From the NCBI GenBank assembly GCA_041690695.1, contig JBEPVZ010000017.1, positions 1-24,168 on the forward strand: a stretch of DNA of 24,168 bases, given 5' to 3'. This DNA comes from JBEPVZ01 sp041690695. Lineage in GTDB: Bacteria > Patescibacteriota > Microgenomatia > Daviesbacterales > UBA10151. A program made the translations under genes and the position numbers. Shown piece after piece: positions 7,178 to 14,700 of the stretch. The notes beneath the pieces are model-generated. The model worked only from the letters and a program-made list of their open reading frames with translations. It was not told the DNA's origin and searched no databases. Every line of letters starts with the position of its first letter. Within the stretch, counting starts at the first letter, position 1.

Positions 7178-7864
7178 ATGAAAAAAAATATTTTAGGGTT
7201 AGTTAGTCTAATCGTTAGTTCGTTTTTAGTGTCCGTTCCGGCTTTTGCCCATTCGGTAGTGACTCCGAACCAAGTTGGCATTGCGGCAACACAGCTATTT
7301 ACTTTAAGTGCTCCATCTGAGAAAGACGCCTCAACGGTGGTTGTTAAATTAATGTTGCCAGCCGGCTTAAACTTTGTAACCCCAGTTGTTCAGGGTGGAT
7401 GGACCGCAACGGTTAAGACCGGCCCGATTCCAAGTGGAATGCAAGCTCCCGTTGCTGCTGATGGGGATGTCGCTGACTCAATTCCGACTGAGATTGATTG
7501 GACAGGCGGAACTATTCCAGCCGAGCAAAAAGGTTTATTCCAGTTCACCGCTCAAGTTCCAGCTCAACCAACGGAGTTGGATTGGAAAATTGAGCAAAGC
7601 TATTCTGATGGTTCAACGGTGTCTTGGAATTTAGGACCAAACGATTCTCAACCAAAGGACGATAAGGGCAATCCCGATTTTGATTCTGCCGGTCCTTATT
7701 CTAAAACGATGGTTGTTAATGATCTAACCAGTCCGGTTCCAGTTCCCGCCAGACTTGAATCAAATCAGTCCAGTCAAGTTAGTTTGGTGTTTAGTTTAGT
7801 GGCGATTGCGTTATCGGCCATGGCTTTGTCTCTGGCTCGAGGTCTAAAGGGTAAGAAAAATTAG
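7178..7864 (+). CDS. YcnI-like copper-binding protein (DUF1775)
   Basis: The 228-residue protein has a signal peptide ending PAFA, leaving H25 at the mature N-terminus. It then has the DUF1775 core: SAPSEKDAST-VVVKLMLP (about 44-61), GGWTATVKTG (73-82), DWTGGTIPAEQKGLFQF (107-123) and YSDGSTVSW (142-150). A C-terminal hydrophobic helix (about 200-220) with a basic tail anchors it. YcnI-family proteins bind copper through a mono-histidine brace made of the N-terminal His with a Glu and a Trp. H25, E48 and W150 are the residues I would align to these ligands. It follows the CopC-like gene by four bases with a strong Shine-Dalgarno site, so both act in one operon at the outer face of the membrane. 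Confidence 0.87.
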   Translation: MKKNILGLVSLIVSSFLVSVPAFAHSVVTPNQVGIAATQLFTLSAPSEKDASTVVVKLMLPAGLNFVTPVVQGGWTATVKTGPIPSGMQAPVAADGDVADSIPTEIDWTGGTIPAEQKGLFQFTAQVPAQPTELDWKIEQSYSDGSTVSWNLGPNDSQPKDDKGNPDFDSAGPYSKTMVVNDLTSPVPVPARLESNQSSQVSLVFSLVAIALSAMALSLARGLKGKKN

Positions 7865-7893
7865 AGAAATACCCTCTAGTAAATATTTTTAGG

Positions 7894-7922
7894 TTGACAG
7901 TTGAGGCTAATTGCCATACAAT
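7894..7922 (+). promoter_or_regulatory. Consensus promoter of the RND efflux operon
   Basis: TTGACA (7894-7899) and TACAAT (7917-7922) are spaced by 17 bp: a perfect -35 and a -10 one base off consensus. Predicted start is near 7929, about 21 bases before the ATG at 7950. A long inverted repeat overlaps the spacer and the -10, so repression at this promoter is likely. Confidence 0.85.
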
Positions 7923-7929
7923 TAGCCTC
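7903..7929. promoter_or_regulatory. Perfect 11+11 bp inverted repeat, probable operator of the RND operon
   Basis: The left arm GAGGCTAATTG (7903-7913) and right arm CAATTAGCCTC (7919-7929) are exact reverse complements around a 5-base centre (CCATA). The element covers part of the promoter spacer, the whole -10 and the predicted start point. There is no T-tract after it, so it is a poor intrinsic terminator for the upstream ycnI-like gene. A dimeric repressor site is the simplest reading; no regulator gene is in the window. Confidence 0.75.
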
Positions 7930-7931
7930 TC

Positions 7932-7959
7932 TGCCCAGAAGAATCTTTTATGCTGGGCA
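7932..7959 (+). promoter_or_regulatory. Potential mRNA hairpin holding the start codon of the RND adaptor gene
   Basis: TGCCCAG (7932-7938) pairs perfectly with CTGGGCA (7953-7959), leaving a 14-base loop that ends with the ATG (7950-7952). In an mRNA starting near 7929 the start codon would sit in the loop beside a GC-rich 7-bp stem. It could modulate initiation; this is untested. Confidence 0.4.
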
Positions 7960-9392
7960 AACTGTTCAAGAGAGTTAAATCATTTAAACCCTGGAGAATT
8001 TTAAGACCTGTTTTTCGCAAACTTAGAATTATTGCTCGACGACATCCGATTATTAGTTTGATAGTTATTTTATTGATACTTCTTTTAGTAATTATCTTAA
8101 ATAACTTTTTAGCTAAACCCACACCAGTTACCACTAAATCTCCGGAAGCTAAATCAGTTTCAATCTATCAAATTGGTCAAGCTCCTAAGTCGGTCTTTCA
8201 AGGTAAGATCAGTAAGTCAAAGCTGGTTAAGATTACCGCACAAACTTCTGGAATTGTCCAAGCGGTTTATGTCAAAGAAGGTGGTTATGTTCATCAAGGG
8301 ACTCAACTCCTAACTTTAGCTAGTAACTATCAAGGAGGAAACGCTTTAGCTATTCAAAGCCAGATTGCCAAAGCTAATTTAGATAATGCCAATGATACCT
8401 ATTCTGAACAAAAAGACAATGTTAATAAACAACGAGACTTAGCTAATCGAACTGATGAGAATGCGAATGATCTTCGGGATATCACCGATCAATCAATTTC
8501 TGAAACTGACTCTTTAATTAGTTTAGATCAGTCGATAATTTCATCATTAAACGGTCAGATTAATCAGCTTGAAGCAACTGATTCAGCTAATCCCCAGATT
8601 ACGGCCACTCAAGGATTGGTTAGTCAATATCAAAATGCCGTTAATAGTTTGAGCCAAGCTCAACGATCAAATCAATATAACTCTTCCGATACTAATCCGC
8701 CGGCTGAGATCGCAGATTTACAGCGAGATATTAGTCTTCAACAACTTGATATTCAAGACAAAACTTTAGATTTAAATAAAGAGCTTAGCCAGCTTCAATA
8801 TAACTTAGACTTGGTCAACGAGAGCTTGATGTATCCAGTTAGTCCATTTGGCGGGATTGTCGAGCGAGTTTACGTTTACCCTGGCCAATCGGTTACTCCA
8901 GGAACGCCTTTATTTGAAATTCTTGGTGATAATACCTCGGCAACGGTTGAGGTTGATTTACCAGAAGGTCTTGCCAAATCTATCTCTAGACTCGAACCAA
9001 GTGTCTTGACTTTTAATGATCAAATTGTAACCGAACAACCATTATTTGTTTCAACTGAGGCCGTCGACAATCAACTCCTAGTTGCTTTATATGCTGTGCC
9101 AAGTAACTTAGTTAGTAAAGTTTCTGATGGTAGTTATATTGGTGTCCAAATCCCGGTTGGCTATGCTAAAACCGATGCGGCAATTCCATTTATTCCGCTC
9201 GATAGTATTTACCAATCTGATCAGGAAAGTTTTGTGTTTGTAGTTAAAGATAATCATGCCCAGTCCAAAGTGGTTAGCTTAGGTCAAGTTTATGGAGGAT
9301 TTGTCGAGATTAAAAATGGTTTATCAACAGGGGATCAGATTATATTAAATCGCAATTTAATTAGCGGAGATGCGGTTGTTGTTACTCACTAA
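7950..9392 (+). CDS. RND efflux adaptor (HlyD/MFP family, membrane-anchored)
   Basis: The 480-residue protein has a basic N-terminus, one membrane helix (about 34-54), and the two halves of a lipoyl-like domain: KITAQTSGIVQAVYVKEGGYV at about 94-114 and SPFGGIVERVYVYPGQSVTPG at about 297-317. Between them is a long Gln/Asn/Asp-rich coiled-coil hairpin (about 130-290). A beta-barrel and a membrane-proximal domain follow to the end (GLSTGDQIILN). This is the standard order of adaptors of tripartite RND pumps. It is anchored by an uncleaved helix rather than a lipoprotein signal. The permease gene follows after 7 bases. No outer-membrane channel gene is present in the window. The operon has its own strong promoter and likely operator. 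Confidence 0.9.
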   Translation: MLGKLFKRVKSFKPWRILRPVFRKLRIIARRHPIISLIVILLILLLVIILNNFLAKPTPVTTKSPEAKSVSIYQIGQAPKSVFQGKISKSKLVKITAQTSGIVQAVYVKEGGYVHQGTQLLTLASNYQGGNALAIQSQIAKANLDNANDTYSEQKDNVNKQRDLANRTDENANDLRDITDQSISETDSLISLDQSIISSLNGQINQLEATDSANPQITATQGLVSQYQNAVNSLSQAQRSNQYNSSDTNPPAEIADLQRDISLQQLDIQDKTLDLNKELSQLQYNLDLVNESLMYPVSPFGGIVERVYVYPGQSVTPGTPLFEILGDNTSATVEVDLPEGLAKSISRLEPSVLTFNDQIVTEQPLFVSTEAVDNQLLVALYAVPSNLVSKVSDGSYIGVQIPVGYAKTDAAIPFIPLDSIYQSDQESFVFVVKDNHAQSKVVSLGQVYGGFVEIKNGLSTGDQIILNRNLISGDAVVVTH

Positions 9393-9399
9393 TTAATAT

Positions 9400-12300
9400 A
9401 TGAAAAATCCAGTTTCATATTTAAAGTTTTTAAAGTTTGACCAGAACCTTAATAAAAGTTGGTTAGCAAATTATCTTCAAAATCCCAGATTAGTTATTTT
9501 AATTGTATTAAGTATCATTTTACTGGGAGTAAGTGGCTTTTTAGCTTTACCGAAGGTTTTAAACCCAGAAATTAAGATCCCAATTGTAATTATTAACACC
9601 AGTTTGCCAGGAGCTGGACCAAAAGATGTTGAATCGCTAATTACTATTCCAATTGAAGATTCGGTTAATAACTTATCACGCTTAGATACAGTTACTTCGA
9701 CTTCTCAAGATTCAGTTTCATCAGTCGTTTTACAATTTACTTCAGGAACCGATCCGGATAAAGCTTTATCAGATGCTCAAACTGCGGTTACTAGTTTAAG
9801 CACACTACCTAAAGATGCCACCAAACCCAACGTTCAAAAGTTGGATTTTTCGAATGTGCCAGTTTGGTCATTTAATATCTCAAGCTCACTGGATAATGCC
9901 AGCTTAATGAACTTAGGCCAAACTTTGAAAACAGCCCTTAAAGATTTACCAACCGTTGACCAGGTCAATACCGTTGGTTTGGAAACAACCGAGATCCAAA
10001 TTTTAATTAACCCCGAGGCCGTCAATCGTTATCAGATTAGTCCGCAAATGCTTAGCCAAGCGATTACAACGGCCACCAACTCTTTCCCGGCCGGCAGTTT
10101 AAAAACGAGCTCTTCAAACTTTGCTTTAACTATTGATAATCAAACAACCTCGGTTGAAGAATTACGAAAGCTGAGAGTTAATTTAAATGGTAATAAAGTT
10201 GCCTTGTCGGATATTGCGACTGTAGCCGAAGTTGCTAAACCTGACCAGCCACCATCTTATTTAGCAACCTCAAACTCCGCCCCAACTAAAAGTATTCGCT
10301 TTGATGTTTATAAAACCAGTAACGCCAGTATTGCAAAAGCCGTTTTGGATAGTAAAAAACTAGTTAATCAAACCCTCCAGCCTTACCAAAATCGATTTTT
10401 GGTCAGTTCTATTTTAGATACGGGTCAACAGATTGATGATCAATTTAACGAGCTGGTACGCGACTTTACCATTACGGTCAGTTTGGTGTTTATTGTTTTA
10501 TTAATCTTCTTAGGTTTCCGACAGGCTTTGGTTGCTTCATTGGCTATTCCCTTAACTTTTTTAATTACCTTCTCAGTCATGAATTTAACCTCGATTGATT
10601 TAAGCTTTATTGCCTTTTTCTCATTATTACTCTCACTCGGATTATTAGTTGATGATACGGTCGTGGTTATCTCAGCTATGACCGCTTACTTTCGGACTGG
10701 TAAGTTTAGTCCGATTCAAACAGGGCTTCTAGTTTGGCGAGATTTTGTAACCGCTATTTTTACAACCACTATTACGACCGTCTGGGCATTTTTACCACTG
10801 CTTTTATCGACTGGAATTATTGGTGAATTTATTAAGCCAATTCCAATTGTGGTTTCAACCAGTTTATTGGCTTCGTTTGGAGTGGCCATGTTAATAACTC
10901 TGCCTTTTGTAGTGATTGTTTTAGCTGGCTACTTTCCAAAACGGGTTTTAGCTTTAGTAAAGCTCTTAATTTTACTCCTAGTCGCAGGGTTACTCATAGC
11001 CATTTTGCCGAAGTCACCAGTCTTTATTGTCATTTTAATATTATTTAGTCTCTTAATATTTATCTTTACTCAAACTCGAGATTTATTAGCAATTAAGGTT
11101 CGTAAGAAGTTGGGCAAACTAAAATTTAATTATTATCTAGAACATGGCTTAATTAGTTTTGAAGTGATTGGTCGAAAGTATCGCCAGATCTTAGGCACAA
11201 TCTTGTCAGGAAAATCTAATCGGCGTAGAGCGTTAATTATGGTGGCTATCTTCTCGGTCTTTTCCTATTTATTGTTTCCACTCGGACTGGTTCAAAACGA
11301 GTTCTTTCCCAAGACAGAAGGGGATAGCTTATCTTTAAGTTTAGAGCTTCCTCAAGGTACCAATTTAGACCAATCTCAGGTGGAATCACTTAAGATTCTC
11401 GACGACTTAAGGCATACCCCAGATACCGACTTTGTGACGGCCAGTATTGGTTTAGGTGTTGATAGCTCGAGTGGGGATTTTACCAGCCAGTCTGCCAATA
11501 CGGTTTTATTTACTTTAAACTTAGTTCCGAAAAGTAATCGTCATTTATCTTCTTTTGCAATTGCTGATCAACTAAGGCAGAAATATCAAAATTACCCATT
11601 AGGTAAAATTTCGGTGATTGAAGCCAGTGGTGGCCCACCGGCCGGCAGCGATGTCCAAATTAAGCTATTTGGTCCCGATTCTGATCAACTGGATGTATAT
11701 GCTAATAAGATTGAAGACTACTTAAAATCCCACCCAGGTGTTGAAAATATTGATAAATCGATTAAACCGGGCACAAGCAAGATTAGTTTTGTACCGGATC
11801 AACAAAAGTTGTTAGATAATAATTTAACCATTGATCAAGTTGGTTTTTGGCTCCGAACTTTTGCCAGTGGTTCTGATGTTCAAAGTGTTAAATTTGATAG
11901 TCAAAGTAATCTTAGCCAAGAGATCACGATCCGTGTTAACGCTCATACGCCATCGGTTGAAAACCTAGATCTATTAAATATTCCGACCTCGTCGGGAAAT
12001 GTGCCTTTATCTAGCTTGGGAACTTTAGTGGTTGAACCAAACCCGACTTTAATTACTCGTGAAGAGTCCAAACGAACCTTGTCAGTTACAGCCTCTGTTA
12101 AAACCGGTTTTGTGGCCGCTACCATTAATAAAAACTTGGAAGACTTTGCCAATAGTCTTAATTTGCAAAGTGGTTATTCATGGCAAACTGGGGGAGTTAA
12201 CGAAGAAAATCAAAAATCGGTGACCTCGATTCTTCAAGCAATGGCGCTGTCTTTTTTGTTAATTATCATTACTATGGTTTTACAATTTAAATCTTTCCGG

Positions 12301-12714
12301 AAGGCCTTGATTGTCATGATGGTTATCCCGCTCTCCGTTTCAGGAGTGTTTATTATCTTTGCTTTAACCCATACGCCGCTATCTTTCCCGGCTTTAATTG
12401 GAATACTGGCTCTCTTTGGAATCGTTGTTAAAAACGCTATTTTAGTTGTCGATAAGATTAATCAAAATAATAAAGCCGGCCTTGAGTTTAAAGATGCTAT
12501 TATCGATGCGGCTGAGAGTCGGCTTGAGCCGATCGCTTTAACAAGTTTTACGGCTATTATCGGGCTTTTACCAATTACTTTATCAAATCCACTTTGGCGA
12601 GGTTTGGGCGGAGCGATTATTGCCGGATTAACTTTTTCAGGTACGATCATGCTCTTCTTCATTCCGGTCATTTATTATTTAATCTTTGTTGGCAGCGAAG
12701 GCAAAAAACGCTAA
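9400..12714 (+). CDS. RND-family efflux permease (AcrB/HAE1-like)
   Basis: The 1104-residue protein has the RND plan: an N-terminal membrane helix, a large porter loop (LPGAGPKDVESLITIPIEDSV at about 70-90), a block of helices, a second porter loop (about 640-900) and a final helix block. The proton-relay acids are present as D418-D419 in GLLVDDTVVV, and the matching lysine is K1011 in VVKNAILVV. This pattern fits HAE1 drug/solute pumps rather than heavy-metal CusA-type pumps. After the sixth helix there are two additional hydrophobic segments (about 516-535 and 539-556) before the cytoplasmic linker, which is not the usual 12-helix layout. No outer-membrane channel gene is nearby. Substrate is unknown. 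Confidence 0.93.
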   Translation: MKNPVSYLKFLKFDQNLNKSWLANYLQNPRLVILIVLSIILLGVSGFLALPKVLNPEIKIPIVIINTSLPGAGPKDVESLITIPIEDSVNNLSRLDTVTSTSQDSVSSVVLQFTSGTDPDKALSDAQTAVTSLSTLPKDATKPNVQKLDFSNVPVWSFNISSSLDNASLMNLGQTLKTALKDLPTVDQVNTVGLETTEIQILINPEAVNRYQISPQMLSQAITTATNSFPAGSLKTSSSNFALTIDNQTTSVEELRKLRVNLNGNKVALSDIATVAEVAKPDQPPSYLATSNSAPTKSIRFDVYKTSNASIAKAVLDSKKLVNQTLQPYQNRFLVSSILDTGQQIDDQFNELVRDFTITVSLVFIVLLIFLGFRQALVASLAIPLTFLITFSVMNLTSIDLSFIAFFSLLLSLGLLVDDTVVVISAMTAYFRTGKFSPIQTGLLVWRDFVTAIFTTTITTVWAFLPLLLSTGIIGEFIKPIPIVVSTSLLASFGVAMLITLPFVVIVLAGYFPKRVLALVKLLILLLVAGLLIAILPKSPVFIVILILFSLLIFIFTQTRDLLAIKVRKKLGKLKFNYYLEHGLISFEVIGRKYRQILGTILSGKSNRRRALIMVAIFSVFSYLLFPLGLVQNEFFPKTEGDSLSLSLELPQGTNLDQSQVESLKILDDLRHTPDTDFVTASIGLGVDSSSGDFTSQSANTVLFTLNLVPKSNRHLSSFAIADQLRQKYQNYPLGKISVIEASGGPPAGSDVQIKLFGPDSDQLDVYANKIEDYLKSHPGVENIDKSIKPGTSKISFVPDQQKLLDNNLTIDQVGFWLRTFASGSDVQSVKFDSQSNLSQEITIRVNAHTPSVENLDLLNIPTSSGNVPLSSLGTLVVEPNPTLITREESKRTLSVTASVKTGFVAATINKNLEDFANSLNLQSGYSWQTGGVNEENQKSVTSILQAMALSFLLIIITMVLQFKSFRKALIVMMVIPLSVSGVFIIFALTHTPLSFPALIGILALFGIVVKNAILVVDKINQNNKAGLEFKDAIIDAAESRLEPIALTSFTAIIGLLPITLSNPLWRGLGGAIIAGLTFSGTIMLFFIPVIYYLIFVGSEGKKR

Positions 12715-12717
12715 AAT
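12689..12717 (+). promoter_or_regulatory. Promoter inside the end of the RND permease gene, driving the LytR_C gene
   Basis: TTGGCA (12689-12694), a 17-bp spacer and TAAAAT (12712-12717, overlapping the permease TAA stop) form a good sigma70 promoter. Predicted start is 12724, one base before the ATG at 12725, giving a leaderless message. Confidence 0.65.
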
Positions 12718-12724
12718 GATTAGT

Positions 12725-13525
12725 ATGTCGACGAATAAATCAAAGGTTACGATTTGTCTTAAAAAATCTGAAATTGAATTTCAGTTTATACGTCACACCG
12801 ATACTTTAAAAATTCCGCCAGTTTTATTTAACCATCTTAAGGTGGTCGACGCTCATGGTTTAGAGCGGTTAATCGTTGAGTTTATTGCTAAGCATTATCC
12901 CAAGAAAATTTATCGAGCAGTGATCGTGATTAATCCTGAAATTAACTTTGAAAAGAATGTTGTCGATTTAAACATTAAAGAATATGCCCATTTGGTTACT
13001 CAGGCCGTTGGTAAATTTAAATGGATTGATCCATCCTTTCGGCAATGGATAAAACCTCAATTTGTGATCGGATTTATGTTTATTATCCTTTTAATTGCTT
13101 TAGTAGCCGTTCTAAAAATTAGTGGCGGTTTCTTAAAGCCGTCTCAGCCGAGAATTGTCGCTTCACCAGTTCAGATCACTTTTTCCGAAGCTTTGCCAAA
13201 ACCGAGTTTCACCGCCAGTCCTAGCGCCACACCGAGTGATTTAAACCTATCCAACTATACGATGCGAATTCTTAACGCCTCAGATGTTCCTAACCAAGCT
13301 GGAAAGCTTAAATCCGAACTACTTAAAGTGGGATTTTCAGTCATTACCACCGCTAACCAGGCGTCAAATCAGATTAATACGACCGTTGTTTATTCCTCTG
13401 GGGTTCCTCAATCAGTTCGCCAGCTAATTAAAGATCAGTTAAGTAAAGATTTTAATAAAATTGTAACTTTGGACGATGATCCGAATCCTAAGTTTGATAT
13501 TACAATTACTATTGGACAAGGTTAA
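12725..13525 (+). CDS. Membrane protein with C-terminal LytR_C domain
   Basis: With the start at ATG 12725 the protein has 266 residues: a cytoplasmic N-terminal region (1-112), one membrane helix (about 113-133), a Pro/Ser/Thr-rich linker (140-175) and a C-terminal domain (178-266). The domain opens with YTMRILNASDVPNQAGKLKSELLKVGF, the hallmark of LytR_C (PF13399), a small domain found in LytR/cell-envelope proteins. It is probably an envelope protein; the N-terminal part resembles no family I know. I preferred 12725 over ATG 12716 and an upstream TTG (12686) because a promoter predicts transcription starting at 12724. Envelope maintenance is inferred. Confidence 0.75.
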   Translation: MSTNKSKVTICLKKSEIEFQFIRHTDTLKIPPVLFNHLKVVDAHGLERLIVEFIAKHYPKKIYRAVIVINPEINFEKNVVDLNIKEYAHLVTQAVGKFKWIDPSFRQWIKPQFVIGFMFIILLIALVAVLKISGGFLKPSQPRIVASPVQITFSEALPKPSFTASPSATPSDLNLSNYTMRILNASDVPNQAGKLKSELLKVGFSVITTANQASNQINTTVVYSSGVPQSVRQLIKDQLSKDFNKIVTLDDDPNPKFDITITIGQG

Positions 13526-13560
13526 TTGACGCATTTAGCCCTTGTGTGACAAGTGGCAGT

Positions 13561-13566
13561 TATACT
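13561..13566 (+). promoter_or_regulatory. -10 element of the FKBP gene
   Basis: TATACT at 13561-13566 predicts a start near 13573, seven bases before ATG 13580. No good -35 is at the right distance. A short dyad, CTTGT and ACAAG around GTG (13541-13553), occupies the place where -35 contacts would be made. Confidence 0.55.
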
Positions 13567-13579
13567 AAAATCTTTATCT

Positions 13580-13906
13580 ATGGCAACTAAATTTAGCTTT
13601 GAAGATATTAAAGTTGGGGAGGGCACGGAAGTTCACAGTGGCGATCATATTACGATTCATTATTTGGGAACTTTGGAGAATGGTCAGAAGTTTGATAGCT
13701 CATACGATCGTGGTCAGCCCTTTAAAACTCGGATTGGAGTTGGGGAGGTTATTGCGGGTTGGGACATGGGAGTCATGGGCATGAAAGTTGGAGGACAGCG
13801 AAAATTAGTTATTCCTTCAGCTTTAGGTTATGGTGAGCGTTCTGTAGGCTCGATTCCGGCCGATTCAACTTTAATTTTCAACGTTGAGCTTGTCAGTATT
13901 GAGTAA
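13580..13906 (+). CDS. FKBP-type peptidyl-prolyl cis-trans isomerase
   Basis: From ATG 13580 the protein is 108 residues, a single FKBP domain (PF00254). Family motifs appear in order: VHSGDHITIHYLGTLENG, KFDSSYDRGQPF, GVGEVIAGWDMGVMGMKVGG, and IPSALGYGERSVGSIPADSTLIFNVEL in consecutive parts of the chain. The key pocket residues (Tyr of IHYLG, Asp of FDSS, Trp of GWD, Tyr of LGYG) are kept. It catalyses proline cis-trans isomerisation in protein folding; no signal peptide is present, so it should be cytoplasmic. A GTG at 13553 would add nine residues but lies upstream of the predicted transcription start, so I reject it. Confidence 0.95.
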   Translation: MATKFSFEDIKVGEGTEVHSGDHITIHYLGTLENGQKFDSSYDRGQPFKTRIGVGEVIAGWDMGVMGMKVGGQRKLVIPSALGYGERSVGSIPADSTLIFNVELVSIE

Positions 13907-13918
13907 TCCTTTTATACT
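13890..13918 (+). promoter_or_regulatory. Promoter before the 256-aa unknown gene
   Basis: TTGTCA (13890-13895, inside the end of the FKBP gene) and TATACT (13913-13918) are 17 bp apart. Predicted start is near 13925, five bases before the ATG at 13930. Confidence 0.75.
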
Positions 13919-13929
13919 GGCGTTAGAGC

Positions 13930-14700
13930 ATGCTGCTTGTAGACGCACCCAACTTTAGGGTACCACCAGACAAGTTAGATATTGGCCTAACTGATAACCA
14001 GGTAAAATTAGTTTATCCTTTCTATGATTGGGTAAATACTTTGGATTTTGAGCGAGCCCGAAAAGGTAAGTTTAGTCATTACCAAAATCTCGATCCTTCG
14101 CTGATGGCTTTGAGCGGGCTTTATAGCCTAATTATTGCAACCTCTTCAACTCTAGATTCTGTTGAGCCACAAGATCAAATTAAAGACGGTTTAGTCCATC
14201 TGAGTGAAGCTTTATATTTAATGGGCCAAGGTCAGATTAAATATTCAACTCCGACAGTTTCACCTTCTTCGCAAACTGCCTGGCAATGTTTTTCAGAAGG
14301 GAATGGACCTTATCGTTCTAATGCCATTAAATTACAAGCAGCTCGTCGTGGCCAGTTACGAATTATCTGGCACCAGATTAGTCCTCGTTTTCATTTAGAG
14401 ACTCCGCCCAAAGACAATCAATCCTTGCGAGCTGAATTAACGCTCAGAATAGATTATAATCAAGCTTCTTTAGATGGGGCTCTATCCGTCCAAGCTATCG
14501 ACTGGATGTCGGATGGAAATGGTCGACTAATGTATGGAAATCAAAGCGAGTTATTGCCAGCCAGCTTGGGGACTGATCATTACAAGTTCGGTCTTTTGTC
14601 GGGTCGACCGGAGCAACTTCACAAAGGTCGAGAGTTATTTATGAATAGATTAAACTTAGGCTTTTTATATTCGAAAGTGATCCAGAATGACCAAAAATAA
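13930..14700 (+). CDS. Protein of unknown function, 256 aa
   Basis: I do not recognise this family. The protein is soluble-looking, without signal peptide or membrane helix. Its N-terminal half is mostly helical (DNQVKLVYPFYDWVNTLDFE at about 22-41, then a helical LSGLYSLIIATSS region). The C-terminal half looks beta-rich, with conserved-looking aromatic and glycine pairs (GNGPYRSNAIKLQAARRG, SDGNGRLMYGNQSELLPASLG, YKFGLLSGRP). It has its own near-leaderless promoter, and its end overlaps the tRNA-dihydrouridine synthase gene by 14 bases, so the two are probably translated from one message. A link to RNA or translation is possible from this overlap alone. The reading frame itself is well supported by promoter, length and overlap. 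Confidence 0.75.
   Translation: MLLVDAPNFRVPPDKLDIGLTDNQVKLVYPFYDWVNTLDFERARKGKFSHYQNLDPSLMALSGLYSLIIATSSTLDSVEPQDQIKDGLVHLSEALYLMGQGQIKYSTPTVSPSSQTAWQCFSEGNGPYRSNAIKLQAARRGQLRIIWHQISPRFHLETPPKDNQSLRAELTLRIDYNQASLDGALSVQAIDWMSDGNGRLMYGNQSELLPASLGTDHYKFGLLSGRPEQLHKGRELFMNRLNLGFLYSKVIQNDQK

Noticed and set aside
7903..7929. The 11+11 bp inverted repeat as an intrinsic terminator for the ycnI-like gene
   Set aside because: No T-run follows, and the element coincides with the -10 and start point of the next promoter, which fits an operator better.
9834..10025. Open frames on the minus strand inside the RND permease (also at 11943-12152 and 12462-12671)
   Set aside because: They are antisense shadows of a well-supported gene, with no family resemblance and no promoter.
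12686..12724. TTG at 12686 or ATG at 12716 as the start of the LytR_C gene
   Set aside because: The TTG start would overlap the permease by 29 bases, and the predicted promoter (12689-12717) starts transcription at 12724, after both codons.
13553..13579. GTG 13553 as the FKBP start
   Set aside because: It lies upstream of the -10 element, and the FKBP domain begins a few residues after ATG 13580.
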